Below are positions 35,834 to 43,668 of a stretch of DNA of 64,000 bases, in pieces (within the stretch, counting starts at the first letter, position 1; every line of letters starts with the position of its first letter). The position numbers and the translations under genes were made by a program. The notes beneath the pieces are model-generated. The model saw only the letters and a program-made list of their open reading frames with translations, did not search any database and was not told where the DNA came from. The DNA comes from Betaproteobacteria bacterium (GTDB taxonomy: Bacteria; Pseudomonadota; Gammaproteobacteria; Burkholderiales; Burkholderiaceae_F): positions 124,001 through 188,000 of the forward strand of contig BOKW01000008.1 of the NCBI GenBank assembly GCA_016861185.1, read 5' to 3'.

Positions 35834-36059
35834 ACTATTGACGGTGCGCCCTGACCGGAACGACGATCCAAGCGCGGCGGCCGTTGAAGGCTGAAGCGGT
35901 GGCCATGTCGGCCGACAATGCAGATTCGTGCGGCGCGTTTGTCGTTCGTGTTACTCGGCTGCGCGGGTCAATGAAATAGGAGTTTACGGTCCTGAGCGGC
36001 GCCACAGTGGCGTGTTATTTAGCAGCGGTGGGCTAATCGAAAACAAGTTGCGCAACAAT

Positions 36060-37016
36060 ATGCCAATGTACGTCTTCCGAATCCACATAAGACCGGGCGG
36101 AGGCTCGGCAGACATGCGGCAGACCTTCGACTACTGCCTCAGAGAAGGGATTCTGGGCGTCGGGTGGAGGACGCGCTCCGGCCGAAACACGCGTGACTGG
36201 ACTGAATACTACGAAGAGGCGTCCCGTGAACACGAGAACCTCGCTGTCTGCAAGTACATTTACGAATGGGTCACCCCCGGCGATCTCGTATGGACGCGCG
36301 CCCCCTCCGGCCACTACTACCTTGCTCGTGTCTTGTCCGGGTGGGAGTACTGGGCAACGGAAGAGGCTCAGCGGCTCGACATTGACATCGCCAATATCTT
36401 TCGTTGCGAGCTGAAACGCGTCGACACGGATGACGTTCCGGGCAAGATCGTTGCGTGCTTTAGGGCTTCGCGCTCGATTCAAGAGATTGCGGACGATAAA
36501 GCCTGCGAATACTCGCGCTATCTGTGGGACGTCTTGAGCGGTCAGGATATCTACGAGGTCGACAAAGCGAAGTACTCGGACGTATTCATGATGCTCGATG
36601 CCGAGGAAACCGAGGACGTGGTGTTTCTTTATCTTCAAACGAAAGGCTGGTACGTGTTGCCACATTCGCGGAAAGGCGATTCGATGACCTTCGAGTATCT
36701 CTGCGTCAATCCGTTGGACGGACAGGTCGCAGGGGTTCAAGTGAAAACTGGGAACACGCCCCTCAATAAGGATGACTATGCGCTCTTCCCGCACAAGATA
36801 TTCTTGTTTCAGGCCAACGACATCTACTCCGGCGTTGGCGCTGACTACGTCGAGTGCATTCCCCGTGAGGCGCTGATGACCTTTCTTAACAAGGCAGCCT
36901 CCTGGCTTCCGAAGTCTCTACGGCGCAAGCTTGAGATTGCGGGGCTGCCCCATGTTGTTGCCCAACAAAGTGCTGCGGCCGATGCACAACGCGCTGCGAC
37001 CGTTGTGCGCGGCTGA
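36060..37016 (+). CDS. Putative PUA/EVE-like plus PD-(D/E)xK nuclease, defence candidate
   Basis: The 318-residue protein is not assigned to a named family. Residues 1-135 ('MPMYVFRIHIRPGGG', 'GILGVGW', 'TPGDLVWTRAPSGHYYLARVLSGWEYW') look like a PUA/EVE-type beta-barrel that in restriction enzymes reads modified bases. Residues ~178-250 ('EETEDVVFLYLQTKGWYVLPHSRKGDSMTFEYLCVNPLDGQVAGVQVKTG') match a PD-(D/E)xK-like core: Glu in the first helix, Asp207 or Glu212, and Gln227-x-Lys229. This is inference from pattern. Codon use and base composition are clearly lower in G+C than the flanks. The start could also be the ATG at 36066. The 3' end is embedded in an attC-like palindrome; an SF1 helicase gene follows. 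Confidence 0.6.
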   Translation: MPMYVFRIHIRPGGGSADMRQTFDYCLREGILGVGWRTRSGRNTRDWTEYYEEASREHENLAVCKYIYEWVTPGDLVWTRAPSGHYYLARVLSGWEYWATEEAQRLDIDIANIFRCELKRVDTDDVPGKIVACFRASRSIQEIADDKACEYSRYLWDVLSGQDIYEVDKAKYSDVFMMLDAEETEDVVFLYLQTKGWYVLPHSRKGDSMTFEYLCVNPLDGQVAGVQVKTGNTPLNKDDYALFPHKIFLFQANDIYSGVGADYVECIPREALMTFLNKAASWLPKSLRRKLEIAGLPHVVAQQSAAADAQRAATVVRG

Positions 37017-37031
37017 GCACCGCCGTTGGGC
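36960..37031 (+). other. attC-like integron recombination site
   Basis: A 72-bp imperfect palindrome is bounded by GCCCAAC (36960-36966, R'' consensus RYYYAAC) and GTTGGGC (37025-37031, R' consensus GTTRRRY). Inside, GTGCT (36970-36974) pairs with AGCAC (37016-37020), GCCG (36978-36981) with CGGC (37010-37013), and GCACAACG (36984-36991) with CGTTGTGC (37001-37008) around a 9-nt loop. Unpaired bases lie between blocks, as in attC hairpins. Size, orientation and overlap with the gene's 3' end fit a gene cassette. No integrase gene is in the window. Confidence 0.65.
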
Positions 37032-37098
37032 GGATGGGTGTAGAAGCGCATGACCAGCGAGCGGTGGATCTTCGAGTGACTCAAGAGCGATCAACCAG

Positions 37099-39117
37099 AT
37101 GGCCCTAACGCCGGCCCAGGTACGGGCAGCACAGGCCGTGCAACATGCGGCGGCGCATGATCCCCGCCAGCATGTGCGCGTAGTCGCCGGCCCAGGTACG
37201 GGCAAGTCCTCCGCAATCGAGGAGAGGGTCCGCTGGCTTCTGTCGCAGGGCGTCCAGCCCGCCGCGATCTACGCGGTCTCGTTCACCCGTGCGTCCGCTC
37301 TCGACCTCCGGCAACGTGTCCATGCCTACTGCCTCCAGAATGGCCAGCCCGCGGGCACCCAGGTCCGGGTGACGACTCTGCATTCCCTAGCGCTCCGCAC
37401 GCTGCGTGCGGCCGGCTTGTTGGCGGCGTATCCGTCGGAGCCCCAGGTGATGGACGCGTGGGAACTCGAGAACGTGTTCGACGCTGAGTTTGGCGACGCA
37501 TCGGGAATCGGGAAGCAGCGCCGGGAGAAGATCCGGTTGGAACACGAGGCGTTCTGGAGCACGGGCCAGTGGGGACCACCGAACTACGTGCCACCCAATC
37601 CGGCGATCACTGCCGCAGAGCGCGCTCAGTTCTCTGCATTCCACAGACCACGAACGCAGTGCTACGCGTGCGTGCTGCCGGGTGAGATTGTCCGACAGTG
37701 CGTGACACAGATGGCGGCCGGGACCTTGAACGCCGTCGGGCTTCTAAACCTTGAGCATCTGGTAGTCGACGAGTTCCAAGACCTTAACCCGATGGACCTC
37801 GAGTTCGTGGACCTGATGGTCGGCCAAGGTGCACGGGTGTTCGTCGCCGGCGATGACGATCAGAGCATCTACTCGTTCCGTTTCGCGTCTCCCGCCGGCA
37901 TCCAGGCCTTCGTCGCGAAGTACCCCTCTTGCGGGCAGCACACCCTCAGCGCTTGCTTCCGCTGCACACCGACCGTCCTCGCCGCGGGGCAGACTCTCAT
38001 CGGGGCGCACCCGCAGCCGAATCGAATCGCCAAGAACCACGTTTCGCTGTACGGCAGTGCGGCTCCGCCTTTGACGGGCTTCACACGGTGTTGGCAGTTC
38101 CCGAGCGGTGTCGCGGAAGCACGAGCGATCGCCGAGTCCTGCCGCGCTCTGATCGCGGCCGGCATCACTCCCCGCGACATCCTCGTACTACTCAGCAACC
38201 AGCAGGCGCTTCTTGGGGGCTTGGACGCCGAGTTCCAATCGGCGGGGGTCGCGTACGAGCCGCCCCGGGCGGAAGGGTTTCTCGACTCTCGCGCCGGGCG
38301 ATGGGTTCTGGCGGCGAGTCGGATCGTATGTGATGCCGACGACTACGTTGCGCATCGCGTCTTGCTCGGCCTTCGGCCTGGTGTCGGCATCGGAACGTGT
38401 TGCGCCGTGACTGACGCCGTCATCGCGAACAACCTGAACTACCAATCCATCTTCTATCAGCCGCTCCCATCCGGCGTGTTCACAGGGCGGGCGTTCACGG
38501 CGTTGAACAGCGCCCGAGCACTATGCGCACAGCTCCAAGGCTGGCAAGCGTCGGATACCGTCGGACAGCACCTCGCAGCAATCGCGAATAATCTCACGGC
38601 CATCTTCTCTCCTGCTGACGGTCAAGCTTGGCAAGCGTTCGGGAGCGCGCTGCCGGCCGGTATGACGCTCGAGGAACTCCGTGACTATCTCTGGGCCGAT
38701 ACCGACGAGCAGCAGAGCGCCATCCTCCAAGGGGTAATGATCCGGCTGAACCTACCGATTCCTGCCGCCGGCGTCCTCCCCCCGCGCGTACGGGTGATGA
38801 CGATGCACGGGGCCAAGGGCCTCTCGGCCAAAGTCGTCTTCATTCCCGGCCTCGAGGAAGAGATTCTTCCCGGACCTTGGCGACAGCCATACCCTGGTCT
38901 GGTGCTCGAAGCTGCCCGCCTCTTGTACGTCTCGATCACCAGGGCGCGGGCAGCTTGCATCATGTCCTATGCGCAGACGCGCATGGTCCACGGGCAGTTC
39001 AGCAAGCAGACGCCATCGAGGTTCGCGGTCCACCTCGGGGGCGTCTTCGCGGCACGAAGTTCGGGGCTAACCACAGCCGAGATCGCGCAGATCACGAACG
39101 AAGCCTCACACCTATGA
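37099..39117 (+). CDS. UvrD/Rep-like superfamily I helicase
   Basis: The 672-residue protein has the complete SF1A motif set. Walker A is 'AGPGTGKSS' (30-38), motif Ia 'AVSFTRASALDLRQRV', motif II 'VVDEFQDLNPMD' (Asp224-Glu225), motif III 'GDDDQSIYSFRFA' (251-263), motif V 'MTMHGAKGLSAKVVFIPGLEEEILP' (567 on), and motif VI 'ARLLYVSITRARAA'. Insertions are shorter than in UvrD (720), and no nuclease domain is attached. It should translocate on single-stranded DNA with ATP. Base composition is below that of the flanking genes. It lies 82 bp after the nuclease candidate, on the same strand; the pairing resembles two-gene defence systems that combine a nuclease with a UvrD-like helicase (for example Gabija), but the nuclease is different. 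Confidence 0.87.
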   Translation: MALTPAQVRAAQAVQHAAAHDPRQHVRVVAGPGTGKSSAIEERVRWLLSQGVQPAAIYAVSFTRASALDLRQRVHAYCLQNGQPAGTQVRVTTLHSLALRTLRAAGLLAAYPSEPQVMDAWELENVFDAEFGDASGIGKQRREKIRLEHEAFWSTGQWGPPNYVPPNPAITAAERAQFSAFHRPRTQCYACVLPGEIVRQCVTQMAAGTLNAVGLLNLEHLVVDEFQDLNPMDLEFVDLMVGQGARVFVAGDDDQSIYSFRFASPAGIQAFVAKYPSCGQHTLSACFRCTPTVLAAGQTLIGAHPQPNRIAKNHVSLYGSAAPPLTGFTRCWQFPSGVAEARAIAESCRALIAAGITPRDILVLLSNQQALLGGLDAEFQSAGVAYEPPRAEGFLDSRAGRWVLAASRIVCDADDYVAHRVLLGLRPGVGIGTCCAVTDAVIANNLNYQSIFYQPLPSGVFTGRAFTALNSARALCAQLQGWQASDTVGQHLAAIANNLTAIFSPADGQAWQAFGSALPAGMTLEELRDYLWADTDEQQSAILQGVMIRLNLPIPAAGVLPPRVRVMTMHGAKGLSAKVVFIPGLEEEILPGPWRQPYPGLVLEAARLLYVSITRARAACIMSYAQTRMVHGQFSKQTPSRFAVHLGGVFAARSSGLTTAEIAQITNEASHL

Positions 39118-39279
39118 TTTGTCGGTACAGGCACTCTTTCCCGAGGGCGACACCTTCTGACGGAACCGCCGAAGAACAGCGTACAGCGGACGACACTGCG
39201 CGCCGCCGCTGATGCTGAGCGTTGGGCATCAGGAGTGCTCTTCTGAGACAATCAGTACGGCTTTCGAGCGAGAGAGCAA

Positions 39280-39492
39280 ATGGAACTCACCGCGGTCCTT
39301 ACCCCTGCCGAAGAGGGCGGTTTCGTTGCGCTCAATCCAGAAACCGGCACGACGACGCAGGGCGAAACGATTGAAGAGGCTGTCGCCCACCTTCGGGAAG
39401 CGACCGCGCTGCACCTTGGGGAGTTTCCGCTGCCGATCACTGGACACCCTGTCGTGACCGTCTTCACGGTTCCAGAACCGGCGAGTGCCTAA
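39280..39492 (+). CDS. hicB: HicB-like antitoxin
   Basis: The 70-residue protein has the HicB partial RNase H-like fold ('MELTAVLTPAEEGGFVALNPETGTTTQGETIEEAVAHLREATALHLGEF'). It is of the short type without an added DNA-binding domain. It normally binds and blocks HicA, an mRNA-cleaving toxin. The ATG follows GAGCGAGAGAG. The last codons overlap the hicA start by eight bases, the usual coupled hicBA order in this subfamily. Confidence 0.85.
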   Translation: MELTAVLTPAEEGGFVALNPETGTTTQGETIEEAVAHLREATALHLGEFPLPITGHPVVTVFTVPEPASA

Positions 39493-39706
39493 GCTGCGTC
39501 GCGTCTCGGGAGCGGAGATCATCCGCGCCCTCGAACGGCTTGGGTTTGCGAAGGTTCGGTAAAGCGGAAGCCATGTGGTCATGCTGCGCGAGTCGAAGGG
39601 ACGCCTCATACCCCCGCGCCGCGAATTGGAGGTCGGCACGCCGACCGGCGTTCTGCGCCCGGCGGAGGTTTTCGCTGAAGAGTTCATCGGCGCCCTCCGC
39701 TCTTAG
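39485..39706 (+). pseudogene. hicA: hicA toxin gene with an in-frame stop
   Basis: Read from the GTG at 39485, the frame gives a full-length HicA of 73 residues: 'VPKLRRVSGAEIIRALERLGF', then a TAA codon at 39560-39562, then 'SGSHVVMLRESKGRLIPPRRELEVGTPTGVLRPAEVFAEEF' and a final TAG. HicA proteins have Gln at the stop position ('VRQSGSHV'), so one C-to-T change (CAA to TAA) explains it. The catalytic His of 'GSHVV' lies after the stop. The toxin is probably inactive unless the codon is read through, or unless the base is a sequencing error. Confidence 0.85.
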
Positions 39707-39799
39707 TGCCTCGACCGTCCTGCCATCCTGGACCGCCCGATCCGACGCCGACGGCGCAACAGGGGAGTCGTAACAGTGATTGGGAGTACCATCCGCCTC

Positions 39800-40021
39800 A
39801 TGCAAGTTGCCACTGGAACTGTCGTCAACGGAAAGATCGTCGTCGAGGGAGCGAGTCTTCCCGAGGGTGCGGTCGTCACCGTACTTTCCCGGGGCGCAGC
39901 GGAGAGTTTTTCGCTGTCCGAGGCTCAGGAGAACGAGCTTCTCGAAGCCATCGCCGAGATCGAGCGAGGTGAATTCGAAACACTCGACAAGCTGCTTGCG
40001 TCGCTTCCCAAGAAACCTTGA
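39800..40021 (+). CDS. Small antitoxin of a ParE/RelE-type pair
   Basis: The 73-residue protein starts 'MQVATGTVVNGKIVVEGASLPEGAVVTVL', a short AbrB-like or RelB-like N-terminal strand region. It continues with an acidic helix 'LSEAQENELLEAIAEIERGEFETLDKLLASL' that is typical for the toxin-wrapping part of these antitoxins. An upstream GTG at 39776 could add eight residues; GGGAG lies 12 bases before the ATG. The stop is two bases before the toxin ATG, showing an operon. Confidence 0.75.
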   Translation: MQVATGTVVNGKIVVEGASLPEGAVVTVLSRGAAESFSLSEAQENELLEAIAEIERGEFETLDKLLASLPKKP

Positions 40022-40023
40022 GC

Positions 40024-40323
40024 ATGGCGCTTCGGGTCAGGATCTCCGCCCGGGCAGCAAGTCAGGTTCGTCGGGCTGCTCAATGGTGGGCGGAGAATCG
40101 GCCGAGCGCTCCCGGCGCGGTCGCGAGTGACTTCGCCGAGGCTGTAACCCTGCTCGCCGAGCAACCGGGCATCGGTGCACGGTACTCGGGAAGCAGAACG
40201 CCGGGTGTTCGACGCCTGTTTCTCAATCGCGTCGGCTACTTCATCTACTACAGGGCCGAGCGCGAGGAGTTGAGGGTTCTCGCGTTCTGGCATGCAAGCA
40301 GGGAGCATCCGCCCGTGCTGTGA
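40024..40323 (+). CDS. ParE/RelE superfamily toxin
   Basis: The 99-residue protein has the ParE/RelE pattern: 'RVRISARAASQVRRAAQWWAENRPSAPGAVASDFAEAVTLLAEQPGIGARYSGSRTPGVRRLFLNRVGYFIYYRAEREELRVLAFWHASRE'. These include the basic 'VRRLFLNRVGYFIYYR' strand pair and the 'LAFWHASR' C-terminus seen in active toxins. It would poison gyrase (ParE) or cleave mRNA (RelE); sequence alone favours ParE-like. No interruption is seen, in contrast to the neighbouring hicA. Confidence 0.85.
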   Translation: MALRVRISARAASQVRRAAQWWAENRPSAPGAVASDFAEAVTLLAEQPGIGARYSGSRTPGVRRLFLNRVGYFIYYRAEREELRVLAFWHASREHPPVL

Positions 40324-40397
40324 CAATGCCTGCGGTCAACCAGCCGGCGAAGTCCGGCTCGCGCGTACGCGTGCCTGGCGGGAGATTCGCAAGCGCG

Positions 40398-41492
40398 TCA
40401 GCCGGGTGATCCGGTGCGAGCGATATCGCCCACCGCCAGCTCCGCCAACGCCAGATACTCCCTGGCTCGCTGCGGCCACTTGTGCGGCTCGCGCGGTTCG
40501 GGTTCGGTCAGGTGGGCGAGCGCGAGCCGGGCGCGCAGGCAGGCGCGAAGCGCGACGTAGAAGTGCTGCAGGCGGTCGTCGATGCGGTCGCCGAGTTGCG
40601 CTTCGAGGTCGCGACGCAACTGTTCGCCGACACACGGCGCGCCGAGCCGCTCGCATTCGAGGCCGAGGAATCCGATCTCGTCGAACGGGTCGACGAGCCG
40701 CAGCGCGCGGTTGAATTCCAGGCAGTCGATGACGACCGGCGCGTCGAGCAGGAAGACGTGTTCGGGGCGCAGGTCGCCGTGGCCCTCGACGACGTGGCCG
40801 CCGGCGGCGCGCGCTTGGAGCAGCGCGCGGTCGGCGGCGAAGAAGCGCTCGATCGCGGCGACGATGCGCTCGGCGCGCGCGCCGTCGAGCGCGAAGTCGG
40901 GCCGCAACAGCAGGCCGGCGTTGGCGTCGTGCTGGGCGCGCAGCAGTTCCACGTAGCGCTGCGCGTCGACCTCGGCGGGCGGCAGCCGCCGATAGAACCC
41001 GGCGAGCAGCGTGCCGATCTGCGCGACGTGCGCGGGCAGCAGTTCGCCGCGGACGATGAGCTGCTCGAGCGTGCGGTGCTCGGGCAGCCGGCGCATGCGC
41101 ACGAGCCAGTCGACGGTGGCGCCTGCGCCGTCGATCGCCAGGCGCCCATCGGCTTCGCGCGTCAGGCGCGCGACGCCGAGGTAGACGTCGGACGCGAGCC
41201 GGCGGTTGAGCCGCACTTCGTCGCGGCAGCGCGCCTCGCGCGCCTCCAGCGTGCTGAAGTCCAGATACGGATAGACGACCGGCTTCTTCAGCTTGTACGC
41301 GGTGCCGTCGGTGAGGAAGACCCACGACATGTGCGTCTCGCGCACGTCGACGCGCGCGGGGCGTTCCGGATACGCCGCCGCCGAGGCGAGGAATTCGACC
41401 TTCGCCTGCAACCCGTCGGCGCTGTCGCGCAACGCGGCGGCGCGCGCCAAGGCGCGCGGGCGGGTGGGGCGCGTGTCGGTGGTCGAGGTCAT
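40398..41492 (-). CDS. COG2187 aminoglycoside phosphotransferase-like protein
   Basis: The 364-residue protein has a kinase-like fold related to APH enzymes. 'FLTDGTAYKLKKPVVYPYLDFSTLEAREARCRDEVRLNRRLASDVYLGV' holds the ATP-lysine region, and 'GHVVEGHGDLRPEHVFLLDAPVVIDCLEFNRALRLVDPFDEIGFLGLECERLG' holds the catalytic His-x-Asp-x5-Asn/His loop and the metal Asp. In many genomes this COG2187 module is fused to a P-loop kinase domain; here only the phosphotransferase half is present. The substrate is unknown. The ATG at 41492 ('MTSTTD') is chosen because upstream sequence is not family-like. The gene marks the right border of the island. Confidence 0.8.
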   Translation of the reverse strand: MTSTTDTRPTRPRALARAAALRDSADGLQAKVEFLASAAAYPERPARVDVRETHMSWVFLTDGTAYKLKKPVVYPYLDFSTLEAREARCRDEVRLNRRLASDVYLGVARLTREADGRLAIDGAGATVDWLVRMRRLPEHRTLEQLIVRGELLPAHVAQIGTLLAGFYRRLPPAEVDAQRYVELLRAQHDANAGLLLRPDFALDGARAERIVAAIERFFAADRALLQARAAGGHVVEGHGDLRPEHVFLLDAPVVIDCLEFNRALRLVDPFDEIGFLGLECERLGAPCVGEQLRRDLEAQLGDRIDDRLQHFYVALRACLRARLALAHLTEPEPREPHKWPQRAREYLALAELAVGDIARTGSPG

Positions 41493-41653
41493 CGCGCCGC
41501 GCTGCTCGGGTGAGTGGCGGAGCCGCCGCGAGGCGGGACCGCAATGCACGTTACGCAGCCGCGCGGGCAGCGTCAACGCGTGTGAACGCTGCGTTTGATC
41601 GAGGCGAAAGGTCGTGCGCGCGCAAGGCGGAAGTCCATACAATCGCGGCCTCG

Positions 41654-41755
41654 CGTTCGTCCTGAGCTCGTCGAAGGACCTTGCTTGAGCCGTCGGAGGT
41701 TCGCCCTTCGACAGGCCTGCCCTGAGCGAAGTCGAAGGGCTCAGGGCGAGCGGGC
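41654..41755. repeat. GCCCTTCGAC dispersed palindromic repeat
   Basis: GCCCTTCGAC (41703-41712) pairs with GTCGAAGGGC (41731-41740), and GCCCTGAGC (41719-41727) with GCTCAGGGC (41739-41747), giving interlaced hairpins. An upstream piece, GTCCTGAGCTCGTCGAAGGAC (41658-41678), is itself an imperfect palindrome. This type of intergenic element is common in proteobacterial genomes. It fills the gap before mdlA; the rest of 41493-41782 shows no gene. Confidence 0.7.
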
Positions 41756-41782
41756 TACCTCCAAGACAACGACAACAACACC

Positions 41783-43648
41783 GTGACCGTCACCCTGACC
41801 CGATTGATCGGCGGCTTCGTGCGCCGGCACTGGCGCGCGTACGTCGCGTCGGCGCTGATGCTGATCGGCGTGGCGGTGCTGACGGTGTGGGTGCCGCGGC
41901 AGGTCGGGCGCATCGTCGACGGGCTGGTCGCGCAGACGCTCGCCGGCGGCGCGCTCGCACGCGAGCTGGCGTGGCTCGTGCTGATGGGGATCGCGATCTA
42001 CTTCCTGCGCGTGGGCTGGCGGCTGCAGCTCTTCGCCGCCGCGTACCAGCTCGGCGTGGAGCTGCGCACGCGGCTGTACGCGCGGCTCGCGCAACAGGGG
42101 CCGCCGTTCTTCAACCGCCAACGCACCGGCGACCTGATGGCGCGCGCGACCAACGATGTCGACGCGGTCGAACTGGCCGCGGGCGAAGCCTTCCTCGCCG
42201 GCTTCGACGGAACGCTGACGCTGGTGCTGGTGGTCGGCATGATGACGCTCGGCGTGGACTGGCGGCTCGCGGCCGTCGCGCTGCTGCCGTTTCCGCTGAT
42301 GGCGGCGTCGTTCTGGGTGATCTCGCGCCGCGTGCACGACGCGTGGCGGCAGTCGCTCGACCGCTTCTCTGCGCTGAACGAGCACGTGCAGGAAACGGTG
42401 GCCGGCGTGCGCACGCTGCGGGCGCTGGGGCTCGAGGCGCGCGCGGGCAACGACTTCGCGCAGCGCACGAAGGCCGCGGCCGACGCGAGCTTCGACGCGC
42501 AGAAGTGGGAGGCGGCGTACGAGCCGGCGGTCGGCGTGACGCTGACCGTCGCGACGGTGCTGACGCTCGGCGTGGGCGGCTGGCTCGTATGGCGCGACGA
42601 GCTGACCGTGGGCGGCCTGACCGCGTTCACGATGTACCTCGCGCAACTGATCTGGCCGATGTTCGCCGCCGGCTGGGTGCTGTCGCTGCTCGAACGCGGC
42701 CGCGCGGCGTGGGGCCGCCTCGACCCGCTGCTCGCCGAGCCGCTGTCGGTCGAGGATCACGGCACGGTGACCGAACTCGACAACGGCGCGATTCGGTTCG
42801 AGGGGGTGACGTTTAGCTATCCGGAAGTAGAGGGGGCGCGCGAGCGCGAGAGCCCCTCACCCCAACCCTCTCCCCGTGCCCGGGGAGAGGGACAGGAGCC
42901 TCCCACGCCCCGCTTGCGGGGAGAGGGCGAGGGTGAGGGGCCGTCGTCCAAGGCTGCCCTCGACCACGTCAGCTTCGACCTCGCCCCCGGCCGCACCCTC
43001 GGCATCGTCGGGCCGACCGGCGCGGGCAAGTCGACGGTGATCCGGCTGCTGCTGCGGCATTACGCGCCGCAGTCGGGAGCGATTCGCTGGGGCGCGCAGC
43101 CGTTGCACGCGTACCGGCTCGACGCGCTGCGCGCGGCCATCGCGTGGGTGCCGCAGGAGCCGTTCCTGTTCTCCGCGTCGATCGCGGACAACATCGCGCT
43201 GACCAGGCCGGACGCGACGCGCGCGGAGATCGAGCGCGCCGCGCAACTCGCAGCGCTGCACGAGGACATCCTGCGCTTTCCGCGCGGCTACGACACGCTG
43301 GTCGGCGAACGCGGCGTCACGTTGTCGGGCGGGCAGCGGCAGCGCGTGGCGATCGCGCGCGCGCTGCTGACCGACACGCCGCTGCTGGTGCTCGACGACG
43401 CGCTGTCGGCCGTCGATACCGGCACCGAGACGCGCATCCTCGCGCATCTGCGCGGCGCGCGCGCGGCGCGCACCGCGATCATCGTCAGCCATCGCCTGTC
43501 GGCGGTCGCCGACGCCGACCAGATCGTCGTGATCCGCGCCGGCCGCGTGACCGAACGCGGCACGCACGACGAACTGCTCGCGCTCGGCGGCTGGTACGCG
43601 GCGCAGTGGAAGTACCAGCAACTGGAGGCGAGCCTCGACGCCGCCTGA
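41783..43648 (+). CDS. mdlA: Heterodimeric ABC exporter subunit MdlA-like
   Basis: The 621-residue half-transporter has six membrane helices in residues 1-300 and a nucleotide-binding domain with Walker A 'GPTGAGKST' (410-418), signature 'LSGGQRQR' (514-521) and Walker B 'LLVLDDALSAVD'. The residue after the Walker B Asp is Asp rather than the catalytic Glu, exactly as in E. coli MdlA, so this site is the degenerate one. Residues ~352-390 are a Pro/Gly/Arg/Glu-rich insert encoded by a palindromic repeat (42853-42940), placed between the first strand of the domain and Walker A. The start is a GTG. mdlB follows after 20 bp; the two form a heterodimeric exporter. Confidence 0.93.
   Translation: MTVTLTRLIGGFVRRHWRAYVASALMLIGVAVLTVWVPRQVGRIVDGLVAQTLAGGALARELAWLVLMGIAIYFLRVGWRLQLFAAAYQLGVELRTRLYARLAQQGPPFFNRQRTGDLMARATNDVDAVELAAGEAFLAGFDGTLTLVLVVGMMTLGVDWRLAAVALLPFPLMAASFWVISRRVHDAWRQSLDRFSALNEHVQETVAGVRTLRALGLEARAGNDFAQRTKAAADASFDAQKWEAAYEPAVGVTLTVATVLTLGVGGWLVWRDELTVGGLTAFTMYLAQLIWPMFAAGWVLSLLERGRAAWGRLDPLLAEPLSVEDHGTVTELDNGAIRFEGVTFSYPEVEGARERESPSPQPSPRARGEGQEPPTPRLRGEGEGEGPSSKAALDHVSFDLAPGRTLGIVGPTGAGKSTVIRLLLRHYAPQSGAIRWGAQPLHAYRLDALRAAIAWVPQEPFLFSASIADNIALTRPDATRAEIERAAQLAALHEDILRFPRGYDTLVGERGVTLSGGQRQRVAIARALLTDTPLLVLDDALSAVDTGTETRILAHLRGARAARTAIIVSHRLSAVADADQIVVIRAGRVTERGTHDELLALGGWYAAQWKYQQLEASLDAA
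42853..42940 (+). repeat. 88-bp palindromic repeat inserted in frame in mdlA
   Basis: The element has perfect 10-bp terminal inverted repeats, CCCCTCACCC (42853-42862) and GGGTGAGGGG (42931-42940). It has internal hairpins CCCTCTCCCC/GGGGAGAGGG and CCCCGC-TT-GCGGGG. It stays open in the mdlA frame and reads through as 'SPSPQPSPRARGEG', the hallmark translation of this repeat family. Related copies are at 30820-30845, 34664-34779 and 59415-59457. Confidence 0.85.
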
Positions 43649-43668
43649 GGGCAATCCGCAATCCGACC

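Noticed and set aside
36060..39117. Assignment as a Gabija system
   Set aside because: The first protein has no ATP-binding OLD domain or TOPRIM motif and is only 318 residues, so GajA is excluded. Only the helicase type is similar.
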